Source of the DNA: Polynucleobacter sp. AP-Jannik-300A-C4
Lineage (GTDB): Bacteria > Pseudomonadota > Gammaproteobacteria > Burkholderiales > Burkholderiaceae
Reading direction: 5' to 3'
DNA: 64,000 nt
NCBI RefSeq assembly: GCF_018688335.1
Contig: NZ_CP061316.1
Span: 1,302,001-1,366,000, forward strand
The notes beneath the pieces are model-generated. The model did not search any database and was not told where the DNA came from. It saw only the letters and a list, made by a program, of their open reading frames with translations. Every line of letters begins with the position of its first letter. Position 1 is the first letter of the stretch. This document shows positions 54,597 through 63,891 of this stretch, one piece after another. The position numbers and the translations under genes are program-made.

Positions 54597-54632
54597 AAGT
54601 CTTATGTCTTATATAAGAGTGTAAGTGTCTTA
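54597..54632. promoter_or_regulatory. Repeated TGTCTTA elements and 12-base palindrome upstream of aceA
   Basis: TCTTATATAAGA (54607-54618) is a perfect palindrome. It is flanked by further GTCTTA copies at about 54599 and 54626, giving a spaced series of the same half-site about 50-80 bases before the aceA ATG. This looks like an array of operator half-sites for an acetate/glyoxylate regulator. The rest of the 54552-54819 gap is AT-rich with no convincing gene. Confidence 0.45.
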
Positions 54633-54819
54633 GAAAAGCATGCAAGAACTATTTCTAAATTAAATAAAATTATTTAATTCAATTAATTCAGTAACTTATG
54701 AAATACATTTTGTAATATGAAATGTTCTACCAAGAGGCGATAGAAAGCCTTAGCCAAGATATTGCACTGCATTTTGCGTATGGTAATGTCTTTTCACATT
54801 ATGAAAATATGGAAGATAT

Positions 54820-56058
54820 CTAGGTGGTTTTTGGACTGCTGATGGCGGCAACCTTAAATCCAGTCAAGATAATCATGAGCTGCAGAAAAGCTACACCCAC
54901 GAAAAGCAACTTGGGTAAACCGATATCTAAGAAGATTCCGAAGATTAGTGGACTCATTGCCGCACCGAGATCGATCCCCGAGTACACAATGCCATATACC
55001 CGACCCGACGAACCAGACGGCGTTGCAGAGCGAATCATTAAATCGCGTGATGGGGCAGCAATACCTAGACCCAAGCCAATGACAACGAAGGCGATCACGA
55101 TCAGCTCGATTGGTATCAAGCCTGTTGCTAATAAAAGCCCCATGACTATATTTACAGTAAAGCAAATCGTAATAATGCGTTCAGGCACTTTTAATTTGCT
55201 AGCCAGATAGCCACCTAAAAGCATTCCTCCAGCGCCACCCATAGACATGAGCGTGAGATAGTAATTGCCATTACTTACCGCGATCTCATAAATTTTAAAA
55301 AGGGCTGTAGGCGCGAATGATTGCAGGCCGGTAGTTGCAGCCATGCTGAAGAAAAAGAAAATCCAACAAAGCCAAACAACGGGAAGCTTCAGAAAGCCAA
55401 AGGTACTCATTGGTGCACCGCCAGGATTCTTTTGGGCATGGCTCGCCTGAGATTCCTCTCGTCTTGCGCGGACGTCGTCAATTAAGCGCGCCCTACCCAA
55501 CCACAGAGTCAGCAAGATCAGGGCCTCGACTACTGCAGCAGATAAAAATGCAATACGCCAATCAGCAACACTAGCAATTGCCACCATGAAAGCTGGAGCT
55601 GCGGCCCAACCGATATACCCTGTTACGCCATGAATGGAATAAGCGTAAGGCAAATTCGGGGGTGATATTTTGTGGTTGATCAGCGTGTAATCGACCGGAT
55701 GAAAGATGCCATTACCACAACCGGCAATCACTGCACCTAGGACCAACATAGCATAGCCATTACTTTGAGAATATGTGAGCGCGGCTAATGCCAGTAAACC
55801 CACTCCAGCAAATAAAACGGGCCGAGCCCCGATGCGATCAACTAAAAATCCAGATGCTGCTTGAACGATACAGGAGACCACAAAAAAGATGGTCATGAGC
55901 AAACCTAGCTCTGCATAGTTAAAGCCAAACTCCGCCTTCAACCATGGGAACATGGGTGGCAAAATTAAATGGAAGAAATGGGAGCTGCCGTGAGCCAGGC
56001 TAATAAGACCAACAACCCGGACATCACTGGCGCGCCTCATTACTAGGGCGTCAGTCAT
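54820..56058 (-). CDS. MFS transporter
   Basis: The 412-residue protein has twelve hydrophobic helices and MFS motifs: SGFLVDRIGARPVLFAGVGL between helices 2 and 3 and GYLASKLKVPERI in the second half. It is a major facilitator of the YfcJ/permease type whose substrate is unknown. It lies alone between the aceA promoter region and clpB. Confidence 0.88.
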   Translation of the reverse strand: MTDALVMRRASDVRVVGLISLAHGSSHFFHLILPPMFPWLKAEFGFNYAELGLLMTIFFVVSCIVQAASGFLVDRIGARPVLFAGVGLLALAALTYSQSNGYAMLVLGAVIAGCGNGIFHPVDYTLINHKISPPNLPYAYSIHGVTGYIGWAAAPAFMVAIASVADWRIAFLSAAVVEALILLTLWLGRARLIDDVRARREESQASHAQKNPGGAPMSTFGFLKLPVVWLCWIFFFFSMAATTGLQSFAPTALFKIYEIAVSNGNYYLTLMSMGGAGGMLLGGYLASKLKVPERIITICFTVNIVMGLLLATGLIPIELIVIAFVVIGLGLGIAAPSRDLMIRSATPSGSSGRVYGIVYSGIDLGAAMSPLIFGIFLDIGLPKLLFVGVAFLQLMIILTGFKVAAISSPKTT

Positions 56059-56106
56059 GTTCCGAGTTTACTGGCACAGGAAAATTCCTGCTGAAATACA
56101 GCGGTA

Positions 56107-58701
56107 TTACTTACTAAAGCTGAAATCGCCGTTCTTATCGACACCTACAGGAACTGTGTCCTTAGGGCCAAACTTGCCTTCCAAGATCATCTTGGAGACT
56201 GGGTTCTCGATATATTGCTGAATCGCACGCTTCAGTGGTCTAGCTCCAAATACGGGATCAAAACCGACCTCTGCAATCTTACTCAGAGCAGCATCACTCA
56301 CTTCCATCTGCATATCGACCTTTGCCAAACGATCTGACAAGTTCTTGAGCAAGATCTTCGCGATATTGGCAATATTGCCTTTATCCAAACCATGGAATAC
56401 CACGATTTCATCAATACGATTTAAGAACTCTGGTCGGAAGTGATTCTTCAGCTCTTCAAATACCGCATCTTTAATCTCGGATTGCTTCTTGTCTGTCATC
56501 GACTGAATCAGATGTGAGCCGATATTACTAGTCATCACAATCACCGTGTTCTTAAAGTCCACAGTACGGCCTTGACCATCGGTTAAGCGACCATCGTCCA
56601 ATACTTGCAAGAGCACATTAAAGACATCTGGATGTGCTTTTTCAATCTCATCAAACAAGATCACGCTATATGGATGGCGACGTACTTGTTCGGTTAAGTA
56701 ACCACCCTCTTCGTAACCAACATAGCCTGGAGGCGCGCCAATTAAACGCGCAACACTATGCTTCTCCATGAACTCACTCATGTCGATACGGATCAGGTGA
56801 TCTTCACTATCAAATAAGAAGCCAGCTAAAGCTTTGCAGAGCTCAGTCTTACCAACACCAGTAGGCCCCAAGAATAAGAATGAACCATAAGGGCGATTCT
56901 CTTCAGCAAGACCGGCACGTGAGCGACGAATCGCGTCAGATACCGCACGAATAGCCTCTTCTTGACCAACCACACGCTTATGCAGAAGCTCTTCCATCTT
57001 CAATAGCTTGTCGCGCTCGCCCTGCATCATCTTCGATACCGGTATACCGGTTGCACGAGACACTACTTCAGCAATTTCTTCTGCGCCTACTTGCGTACGC
57101 AAGAGCTTGTTCTTGACTACACCATCTTTATCGCCTTTTGCTTCAGCTGCAGCAGCAGATTTGAGCTTAGCTTCCAGCTCAGGCAATTTGCCATATTGCA
57201 ATTCAGCGACCTGCTCCAACTTACCATCGCGTTGGAGCTTAGCAATATCGGCGCGAACTTTTTCAATCTCTTCTTTAAGATGAGCGGCGCCTAATACAGC
57301 ACCCTTCTCTGCCTTCCAAATTTCCTCTAGATCGGCATACTCAGCACCCAAGCGTTTGATTTCATCTTCAATGAGACCAAGGCGCTTTTGCGATGCTTCA
57401 TCTTTTTCTTTCTTAACGGCTTCGCGCTCAATCTTGAGCTGAATAAGGCGACGCTCAAGCTTATCCATCACCTCCGGTTTGGAGTCAATCTCCATCCGAA
57501 TACGTGAACCAGCCTCATCAATGAGGTCAATCGCCTTATCCGGTAAGAAACGATCCGTAATGTAGCGGTGCGATAACTCCGCCGCCGCCACAATCGCTGG
57601 GTCAGTAATCTCAATACCGTGGTGAAGCTCATAGCGCTCTTGCAAGCCACGCAGGATGGCAATAGTCGCCTCAACGCTAGGCTCTTCCACCATGACCTTT
57701 TGGAAACGGCGCTCAAGCGCTGGATCTTTCTCAATGTATTTACGATACTCATCCAAGGTGGTTGCGCCGATGCAATGCAATTCGCCGCGCGCTAGGGCAG
57801 GCTTAAGCATATTGCCTGCATCCATTGCTCCGTCACCCTTACCAGCACCAACCATCGTATGAATTTCATCAATAAAGATGATGGTTTGACCTTCGTCTTT
57901 AGCAACATCACTCAGAACAGCTTTGAGGCGCTCTTCAAATTCACCGCGGTACTTCGCGCCAGCTAACAGCAAAGCCATATCCAACACGAGGACGCGCTTA
58001 TTCTTCAGAGTTTCAGGAACTTCGCCATTAATAATGCGTTGGGCAAGACCCTCTACGATGGCAGTCTTACCAACACCTGGCTCACCAATCAGCACCGGAT
58101 TATTTTTACCGCGACGTTGCAAGATCTGTATGGTGCGACGAATCTCATCATCACGACCAATCACGGGATCTAGCTTGCCCATACGAGCACGCTCCGTTAA
58201 ATCGACGGTGTATTTCTTTAAAGCTTCACGCTGACCTTCGGCATCTGCACTATTCACTGATTCTCCTCCGCGCACTAAATCAATAGCCGCCTCTAACGAT
58301 TTACGATTTAAACCATTCTCACGAGCAATCTTACCGAGCTCACCCTTATCATCTGCCACTACTAGCAAGAAGAGTTCGCCAGCAATAAATTGATCATTAC
58401 GCTTATTAGCTTCTTTTTCACATAAATTGAGCCAATTACTTAAATCACGGCCAACCTGCACTTCGCCACTAGTGCCCTGCACTTCTGGCAAGTTACTAAT
58501 GAGCTTTTCGGTAGCCTTCTCAAGTCCAGGAACATTGACGCCTGCGCGGGTTAACAAACTCTTGGCACCGCCATCTGAATCACGCAACATGGCCAACAAT
58601 AAATGGGCTGGCTCGATATATTGATTATCTTTTGCCAAAGCAAGGCTTTGCGCCTCGCTAAGCGCCTCTTGAAACTTGGTAGTTAATTTATCTATTCTCA
58701 T
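56107..58701 (-). CDS. clpB: ATP-dependent disaggregase ClpB
   Basis: The 864-residue AAA+ chaperone has the Clp N domain (about 1-145), first ATPase Walker [10 protein letters not shown] and Walker B IIFIDEIH, the coiled middle domain (about 400-530), and second Walker [10 protein letters not shown]. It resolves protein aggregates with DnaK after heat shock. A sigma-32-type promoter lies about 50-75 bases upstream. The length is normal. Confidence 0.97.
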   Translation of the reverse strand: MRIDKLTTKFQEALSEAQSLALAKDNQYIEPAHLLLAMLRDSDGGAKSLLTRAGVNVPGLEKATEKLISNLPEVQGTSGEVQVGRDLSNWLNLCEKEANKRNDQFIAGELFLLVVADDKGELGKIARENGLNRKSLEAAIDLVRGGESVNSADAEGQREALKKYTVDLTERARMGKLDPVIGRDDEIRRTIQILQRRGKNNPVLIGEPGVGKTAIVEGLAQRIINGEVPETLKNKRVLVLDMALLLAGAKYRGEFEERLKAVLSDVAKDEGQTIIFIDEIHTMVGAGKGDGAMDAGNMLKPALARGELHCIGATTLDEYRKYIEKDPALERRFQKVMVEEPSVEATIAILRGLQERYELHHGIEITDPAIVAAAELSHRYITDRFLPDKAIDLIDEAGSRIRMEIDSKPEVMDKLERRLIQLKIEREAVKKEKDEASQKRLGLIEDEIKRLGAEYADLEEIWKAEKGAVLGAAHLKEEIEKVRADIAKLQRDGKLEQVAELQYGKLPELEAKLKSAAAAEAKGDKDGVVKNKLLRTQVGAEEIAEVVSRATGIPVSKMMQGERDKLLKMEELLHKRVVGQEEAIRAVSDAIRRSRAGLAEENRPYGSFLFLGPTGVGKTELCKALAGFLFDSEDHLIRIDMSEFMEKHSVARLIGAPPGYVGYEEGGYLTEQVRRHPYSVILFDEIEKAHPDVFNVLLQVLDDGRLTDGQGRTVDFKNTVIVMTSNIGSHLIQSMTDKKQSEIKDAVFEELKNHFRPEFLNRIDEIVVFHGLDKGNIANIAKILLKNLSDRLAKVDMQMEVSDAALSKIAEVGFDPVFGARPLKRAIQQYIENPVSKMILEGKFGPKDTVPVGVDKNGDFSFSK

Positions 58702-58750
58702 TTTTTAGTCCTATCTACTTCAACTATTTTTATTTATTTCTACCTATAGA

Positions 58751-58778
58751 ATATAGGGTCATTCCTCATAATTTCAAG
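58751..58778 (-). promoter_or_regulatory. Sigma-32-type heat-shock promoter of clpB
   Basis: On the minus strand CTTGAAA (58778-58772) is followed after 13 bases by CCCTATAT (58758-58751), matching the sigma-32 consensus CTTGAAA-N11-16-CCCCATNT except for one base in the -10. The predicted transcript would start about 40 bases before the clpB ATG. Confidence 0.8.
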
Positions 58779-58815
58779 TCTGTTAGACCTCTTTTTAAGT
58801 GAAATTTTCCCTATT

Positions 58816-59058
58816 TTGACCTGGCTTGTTTACCTCCTAGAGTGTGCCGATGGCAGCTATTACGCCGGGATTACTAACCGCCTAGAACATCGCTTGGCAG
58901 CCCACAATTCAGGGGAGGGCGCTCGTTATACAAGAGCCCGTAGACCAGTCGTCCTTTTGGCCACGCAAGAGCACCCAGATCGATCTGAAGCCTCTAAGGC
59001 CGAGGCTAGATTGAAGAAGTTGCCTAGATCAGAAAAATTAGGTTTCTTTAAAACCTAA
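58816..59058 (+). CDS. Small GIY-YIG nuclease-domain protein, TTG start
   Basis: The 80-residue protein is one GIY-YIG domain of the UPF0213/YhbQ type: WLVYLLECADGSYYAGITNRLEHRLAAHNSGEGARYTRARRPVVLL. The tyrosines and the RLEHRL arginine are the expected catalytic residues. The frame begins at a TTG with no Shine-Dalgarno, so the exact start is uncertain, but homologues begin at this point. Divergent from clpB. Confidence 0.82.
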   Translation: MTWLVYLLECADGSYYAGITNRLEHRLAAHNSGEGARYTRARRPVVLLATQEHPDRSEASKAEARLKKLPRSEKLGFFKT

Positions 59059-59072
59059 AACATGGGTACGGT

Positions 59073-60482
59073 TTAAGCAGGATCCCTAAGCCTTAAAGGC
59101 ACTACTTGGCTCTTAAAGCTTCCTGCTAGAGCTTTTTTCAAGATCTTATAAATATCCAGATCAAATTCAGACTCTCCTGAGTCAGCCAATTCATAAAGCT
59201 CTTCCTCATTGATCGCTGTTCCTAGATAACGCCAGCGATCAACTACATGCATGTGACCAGCCTCTTGGATTGCAATAGGTCCTGGATAAGGCCAAACCTG
59301 AACCTGAAACAACTCTAGGGCAGTTTTGAGCTGTAAATTATGGATCTCGATTGATGATTCTCCAATACAAGCTCCACCACATTGCTTGACTTGGTAACCA
59401 AAGCAAGGTTTAGCCTCAATGCGTTTTTCCAAGCCGAGTAGCGCTTCACAGAGACGATACTTTTTCGCAATCGCCTTGAGGTAGGAGTTAGCCTCTCGCT
59501 TACTGTAGAACATGCCATAGAGATTTTCCTGAACTCCAGGATTGAGCTCGCGATGACCCACTAGGCGAGGAGTCAGGACACCCTGCTCATCAGAATCTAA
59601 TTGCCAGGCACATAAATCTTTGGAGCGGCGCAATTTAATATTCAAACTAGGCATCCGCTCTTTAATAAGCCTAGACTCCAAAATTAAAGCACCTAATTCT
59701 CCACTTGTCTCAATCCAATCGATATCCCTAATCTGCATCGAGAGTTTCATTTCCTTGCGCTGAGTCAAAGTACCCTGAAAATGCCCCATCACCCTGCTAC
59801 GCAAAGAAATACTTTTGCCGATATACAGGGGAACTCTGTTCTCGCCATAAAAAATATAGCAACCGGGCCCCTCTGGAATCGAGTCCACCAAGGCTTTATC
59901 AATATTGGGCGGTAGGCTCGCGTTACCAATCAGTTGATTGACCGCTTTCAGCAGTGCTTCACGCCCTAGCTTTGCTTCACATACTCGCCAAAATTGAAGC
60001 AGTAAATCGGCGTCACCTAATGCACGATGCCGCGAGCTAATCTTGAGATCATGCGCACTGATGATAGTGTCGAGGTTATGCCTGGCTTGATCAGGGAATA
60101 ACAATCGAGAGAGCTTCACAGTGCAAAGCACTTTGGGTTTGAAGTCGATGCCCACTCGCTTAAAAGACGCCTTCAAAAAACCATAGTCAAAACGGGCGTT
60201 ATGGGCTACAAAAATCTTACCCTCTAGCTCTCGCGCAATTTCTGTTGCGAGCCCCTCAAAAGGCGGTTGATTGCTTACCATTTGTGGACGGATGCCAGTC
60301 AGGCTTTGGATGTTTTGCGGAATAAATGTCTGCGGATTAATGAGGCTCTCCCAGATCTCCACACGATCATCCACTAGGGATTTAATTCCTACTTCCGTAA
60401 TGCGGTCACGCTCAAAATGGGATCCCGTTGTTTCAATATCAACAAAGGCTAATGGAGGGTATTCATGCTCACTGAATGACAT
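59073..60482 (-). CDS. DnaQ-type exonuclease fused to GIY-YIG (Cho/UvrC-N-like) domain
   Basis: From ATG 60482 (MSFSEHEYPPLAF) the product is about 469 residues. The first 175 residues are a DnaQ-like 3'-5' exonuclease with FVDIETTGSHFERDRITEVG (DxE), AHNARFDYGFL and HRALGDADLLL. Residues about 210-290 are a GIY-YIG nuclease like the UvrC N-domain (GPGCYIFYGENRVPLYIGKSISLRSRVMGHF). The C-terminal part resembles Cho. This fusion is known in other bacteria and is probably a DNA-repair nuclease. An upstream ATG would overlap the TPR gene. Confidence 0.85.
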   Translation of the reverse strand: MSFSEHEYPPLAFVDIETTGSHFERDRITEVGIKSLVDDRVEIWESLINPQTFIPQNIQSLTGIRPQMVSNQPPFEGLATEIARELEGKIFVAHNARFDYGFLKASFKRVGIDFKPKVLCTVKLSRLLFPDQARHNLDTIISAHDLKISSRHRALGDADLLLQFWRVCEAKLGREALLKAVNQLIGNASLPPNIDKALVDSIPEGPGCYIFYGENRVPLYIGKSISLRSRVMGHFQGTLTQRKEMKLSMQIRDIDWIETSGELGALILESRLIKERMPSLNIKLRRSKDLCAWQLDSDEQGVLTPRLVGHRELNPGVQENLYGMFYSKREANSYLKAIAKKYRLCEALLGLEKRIEAKPCFGYQVKQCGGACIGESSIEIHNLQLKTALELFQVQVWPYPGPIAIQEAGHMHVVDRWRYLGTAINEEELYELADSGESEFDLDIYKILKKALAGSFKSQVVPLRLRDPA

Positions 60483-60495
60483 GAGGGATGAGGAA

Positions 60496-60969
60496 TTACT
60501 TTTTACCTTGATACTTGGCAATACTCGCTTTGAGGTCACTGTACTCTTCACAACCAAACAGACAAGCCTTATCCAGTCTAGCCAACATAGCCTCTGCCCC
60601 AGGTAGATCCTGCTTCATCAAGAGCAGCTCACCGTAGTACTCCATGGCTGATCTGTGGCTCGGATCAATCTTCAGGGCTGCTTGGTAATACTTCTCAGAG
60701 GCAGCTAAATCCGGCGGCTGCTTTTTTCGCAGACTGTAGCCCATAAGATTATTCCAGTCCGCAGAATTTACCTCATCAGCTGACTGTAGCTGCTTTAATG
60801 CTTGATCATAGTTATTAGACTTAATACTAGCTCTTGCATCGGTTAACCAGGCAGGATCCGATTTTGCCGGAGCTGTATCCGCAGCCACAGATACTACCCA
60901 TGGTGCTACTGACATCAGAATCGAAGCAAGTATTTTTCCAGCTAAATTCCAACTCAAGGGCTTAATCAT
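60496..60969 (-). CDS. Exported TPR-repeat protein
   Basis: The 157-residue protein has a signal-peptide-like N-terminus (LAGKILASILMSVAPWVVSVAADTAPA) and then about three TPR units (NSADWNNLMGYSLRKK, AASEKYYQAALKIDPSHRSAMEYYGELLL, GAEAMLARLDKACLFGCEEYSDLKASIAKY). It is likely periplasmic. A disulfide-forming pair is CLFGC. It lies between the Rrf2 gene and the exonuclease fusion on the same strand; the role is unknown. Confidence 0.75.
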   Translation of the reverse strand: MIKPLSWNLAGKILASILMSVAPWVVSVAADTAPAKSDPAWLTDARASIKSNNYDQALKQLQSADEVNSADWNNLMGYSLRKKQPPDLAASEKYYQAALKIDPSHRSAMEYYGELLLMKQDLPGAEAMLARLDKACLFGCEEYSDLKASIAKYQGKK

Positions 60970-60983
60970 ATAGGGCGTTATTT

Positions 60984-61550
60984 TTATCCTGCTTTGTGTA
61001 GATAGTCGCCAAAACTAAAAATAGAGTTTGGTCCCAATGGAACATCCTCCACCTTCTTAAAAGGCGCTTTAATTACCCTCTGTACCTCACCCTTAGTTGG
61101 TTTATTCACTTTGGGTTCTGGATATGAAAAAGTTTGGCGCTCTGGGGCAGTTTTAGCCTCGCTAAATCGTGGCACATAATCCTTGATGGCATCAGAAAGG
61201 CTCACATTCGCCATGCAGCTGAGCATATAAGTCTCCAGGGATTGATACAACTCACTCGCGATATCGCAAGCCTCAACCTTACGTTTCTTAATGTAATTCA
61301 TGGCTAACACTACATCTTTGATAGTGACCATTCTTGGGTCCTGCAGGAGCGTGTAACCCCCATTTCGACCTTTGGTCCCTTTGACAATTCCCGCTGCCCG
61401 TAACGCACTGAGTAAAAGCTCTATTCTGCTTACGGACAATTTTTGACGTTGCGCCAATTCCAATCCAGTAACGGGCTGCAGCTCATTGGAGTGGGAAGCT
61501 ATGTCCACTAAGGTATTTAGGGCGGCTTTGACAGCTGTATTAACGTTCAT
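60984..61550 (-). CDS. Rrf2-family regulator with only two cysteines
   Basis: The 188-residue protein has the Rrf2 winged helix (VTGLELAQRQKLSVSRIELLLSALRAAGIVKGTKGRNGGYTL) and a C-terminal part where IscR and NsrR hold their cluster ligands. Only C95 and C112 are present (EACDIAS and MLSCMAN), so the third ligand of the usual set is missing. It may bind a cluster through another residue or sense something else. Same overall length as the IscR in this window. It is the first gene of a short minus-strand run. Confidence 0.82.
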   Translation of the reverse strand: MNVNTAVKAALNTLVDIASHSNELQPVTGLELAQRQKLSVSRIELLLSALRAAGIVKGTKGRNGGYTLLQDPRMVTIKDVVLAMNYIKKRKVEACDIASELYQSLETYMLSCMANVSLSDAIKDYVPRFSEAKTAPERQTFSYPEPKVNKPTKGEVQRVIKAPFKKVEDVPLGPNSIFSFGDYLHKAG

Positions 61551-61648
61551 GATGAATTTGGCAGATATGTTGAATTTCAGTAAGTATCAAGTTGAATAGG
61601 TATTTTTGCAGGGGCAAAGCTTTAACCCTTTCGAAACCATGGTTGTCG

Positions 61649-62077
61649 TTAACCTAAGTAAGGCCTCAGCTCAGCCAGGAGATTTTTAAATTGCTCAGGT
61701 CTAAGAAACTGGCCGAGCTCGACGCTCTGCCCTGTTTGAGAAATCGAAAATACTTTTGCGTGCTCTTCTGGCTGAGATAGCCTGGCCCAGCGGGTATTAA
61801 ATTCCAGAACAGTCTCTTTGTAAGCAATAAATTTCCTCACAATGAGACGTGTGCCATTGATCTCAATCTCTTCATAATCCAAGGCATGTCGGCAGTAAAT
61901 TAAAAAACCGGCTGTGACAGCGGTCAACTCAATTGCAGTAAAAATCAGGATTATTTTTACTCCAGCCAATAAAAAACCTGTGGCTACAGTTAAAGAAAGA
62001 ACGACCAGAGCGATGTAAAACTTGAGAAGCTGTACTGGCGTCAATGCACAATTGCGCCGCATTTTCCAAGTTTTCAT
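61649..62077 (-). CDS. DUF2244 membrane protein
   Basis: The 142-residue protein has two hydrophobic helices (FYIALVVLSLTVATGFLLAG and IILIFTAIELTAVTAGFLIY), then a cytoplasmic domain with VRKFIAYKETVLEFNTRWARLS and FLRPEQFKNLLAELRPYL. The C-terminal WARL and late RPEQ motifs are characteristic of DUF2244. The function is unknown; the family often accompanies cytochrome oxidase genes, but none lies in the window. Confidence 0.82.
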   Translation of the reverse strand: MKTWKMRRNCALTPVQLLKFYIALVVLSLTVATGFLLAGVKIILIFTAIELTAVTAGFLIYCRHALDYEEIEINGTRLIVRKFIAYKETVLEFNTRWARLSQPEEHAKVFSISQTGQSVELGQFLRPEQFKNLLAELRPYLG

Positions 62078-62095
62078 ACTGATATAGGGTGTGGT

Positions 62096-62248
62096 TTAGC
62101 TGTTGGCTGCTTTAACTTTTTTAGCTTTCTCAAGCTGGTCAGCACTGCGCTGCTGAAAATCAACCATCGTGTGATAACCCATTTGATAGCAAGGACAATG
62201 TTTACCAAGAATCCATCGCGCAAGCTTAACCCGTAATTTTTGCATCAT
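62096..62248 (-). CDS. Small 50-residue protein with CPC motif
   Basis: Frame: MMQKLRVKLARWILGKHC, PCYQMGYHTMVDFQQR, then a Lys/Ala-rich helix ending KVKAANS. The ribosome-binding site AGAGGAGA lies 7 bases before the ATG, which is the best evidence that it is real. The amphipathic N-terminus with many Arg and Lys and the CPC are the only notable features. It lies just upstream of DUF2244 on the same strand. I do not recognise it. Confidence 0.55.
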   Translation of the reverse strand: MMQKLRVKLARWILGKHCPCYQMGYHTMVDFQQRSADQLEKAKKVKAANS

Positions 62249-62359
62249 GTTGATTCTCCTCTGAATTACGACAATTTAGCTGAAATCCGGAATTACTGCT
62301 GAGAGTGACGCCTTTTTAAGCACTCAGCAAACTTATTTGAAATCCTTTAAATTCAAAGC

Positions 62360-63007
62360 ATGAATAAGTCTTCACCAAATGCTTTCTGGATTCCACTTTT
62401 CCCGCTGGGAACTACCTTATTTCCAGGCGGTATTATTGCCCTCAAAATATTTGAGACGCGTTATTTAGACATGATGAAGCGTTGCCTGCGAGAAGATGCT
62501 TCTTTCGGCGTCGTCAGCATTCTTGATAGCAACCCCAGTGAAGCGGATGCTAATGCAGGAGCCCACTTTTCAAACGTTGGCACCTTAGCGAAATTAGAAG
62601 AATTTGACGCAGTGCAGCCTGCCCTCTACATGACTAAGTCCTATGGGACGCAACGCTTTAAGTTAATCTCCGTAAAACAAGAGGCTGATGGCTTATGGAT
62701 GGGTGAAGTTGAGCTCATAGACCCAGATCCTGAAATGCCCCTGCCTAAAGAGCATGAAAAGGTAGCTGCACTACTTCAAGAAATTATTTCTGTCATCAGA
62801 AGTGAAGATCTGCTGGGAGATGATGCATTCAAAATGCCAGCAAACTTAGATGATTGTGGATGGGTTGCCAATCGATTGGCTGAACTCTTGCCGCTCCCTC
62901 CAGCACAGAAGAACCATTTACTTGCTCAAAGTAACCCTAGAATCCGACTGGACTTAATCTCCGAAATTATTGAGGATGATGGCTTACGTAATATCGTGAT
63001 TCATTAA
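62360..63007 (+). CDS. LON N-terminal-domain (peptidase S16-like) protein
   Basis: The 215-residue protein is a free-standing LON substrate-binding domain: WIPLFPLGTTLFPGGIIALKIFETRYLDMMKRCLREDASFGVV at the N-terminus and LPLPPAQKNHLLAQSNPRIRLDLISEII at the end. No ATPase or protease domain is present, as expected for this family. Free LON-N proteins are common in proteobacteria and their function is unclear. The gene is followed after 4 bases by the MpaB-like gene. Confidence 0.9.
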   Translation: MNKSSPNAFWIPLFPLGTTLFPGGIIALKIFETRYLDMMKRCLREDASFGVVSILDSNPSEADANAGAHFSNVGTLAKLEEFDAVQPALYMTKSYGTQRFKLISVKQEADGLWMGEVELIDPDPEMPLPKEHEKVAALLQEIISVIRSEDLLGDDAFKMPANLDDCGWVANRLAELLPLPPAQKNHLLAQSNPRIRLDLISEIIEDDGLRNIVIH

Positions 63008-63011
63008 CGAT

Positions 63012-63881
63012 ATGATTGATGAGCTCATCCGTCGCTCAATTCGAGAAATGGTCGGCGGTGGCGGTCCCCCCGTTGCATTTTTAGAGCCGCCTGGCGATAG
63101 GGGTCTATTCGGTCCTGAATCAATAGCCTGGAAAGTCCACGCCGATTTTATTTCGATGATGATTGGTGGTATCAGCTCCCTGGTGCTTCAAGCCCTTCAC
63201 CCCAAGGCACTTGCTGGAGTATGGGACCACTCTAGCTTCAGGGAAGATCTCAAAGGAAGATTAGGAAGAACGGCATTCTTCATTGCCGCAACCACCTATG
63301 GCTCTCAAGAAATGGCTGCTAATGCTATTAGTCGGGTTAATCAAATTCACCAGAAAGTCACTGGTTTTGATGAATTTAACGAACCTTATAGAGCCAATGA
63401 CCCCAATTTGCTTGCATGGGTACACCTAACAGAAACTCGTAGCTTTATGCGTTCCTATGAGTCATACCGAAGCGAAGTTCTTCGAAGTCAACAGAAAGAT
63501 CAGTATTTCGCAGAAATGAAAATACTCGGCGAAAAATTAGGTGCCACTCATTTACCTGATACCTACCTAGCTACAGAGCAAGCCATTAAACAGTACATTC
63601 CCCAGCTTCACTATGGGGATAGAGCTAAGACCATCATCGCACTACTAGATCATTTCCCAAGCAATCTCAGTTCTAAGCCTTTTGTCAAAATGATTAGTCG
63701 CGCAGGCTTTCTGAATCTACCTGATTGGGTTTACCCCATCATTGGTCGCCCTATTCCTAGGCGAATTGAACGACTGGCAATGAGTTCGGCTATTCGGCTG
63801 ATGGCAATTCCAGTCAGAGAGGCGCTGAAAGATGGCGTAGCTGCTCATTCCCTTCGCAGAGTCTACGGATCACCTAAATGA
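63012..63881 (+). CDS. MpaB-like (DUF2236) oxygenase family protein
   Basis: The 289-residue protein carries the DUF2236 signatures: GPESIAWKVHADFISMMIGG, LQALHPKALAGVWDHSSF, TTYGSQEMAANAISRVNQIHQKV and LLAWVHLTETRSF. The His and Asp residues are those thought to bind heme b in the family. Members are oxygenases such as latex clearing proteins or mycophenolic acid enzymes; the substrate here is unknown. It follows the LON gene in a likely operon. Confidence 0.85.
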   Translation: MIDELIRRSIREMVGGGGPPVAFLEPPGDRGLFGPESIAWKVHADFISMMIGGISSLVLQALHPKALAGVWDHSSFREDLKGRLGRTAFFIAATTYGSQEMAANAISRVNQIHQKVTGFDEFNEPYRANDPNLLAWVHLTETRSFMRSYESYRSEVLRSQQKDQYFAEMKILGEKLGATHLPDTYLATEQAIKQYIPQLHYGDRAKTIIALLDHFPSNLSSKPFVKMISRAGFLNLPDWVYPIIGRPIPRRIERLAMSSAIRLMAIPVREALKDGVAAHSLRRVYGSPK

Positions 63882-63891
63882 AAAGGCAAGC

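Noticed and set aside
54722-54823. 33-codon plus-strand frame (MFYQEAIESLSQDI...) between aceA and the MFS gene
   Set aside because: It lacks a ribosome-binding site and runs into the 3' end of the convergent MFS gene; I see no family.
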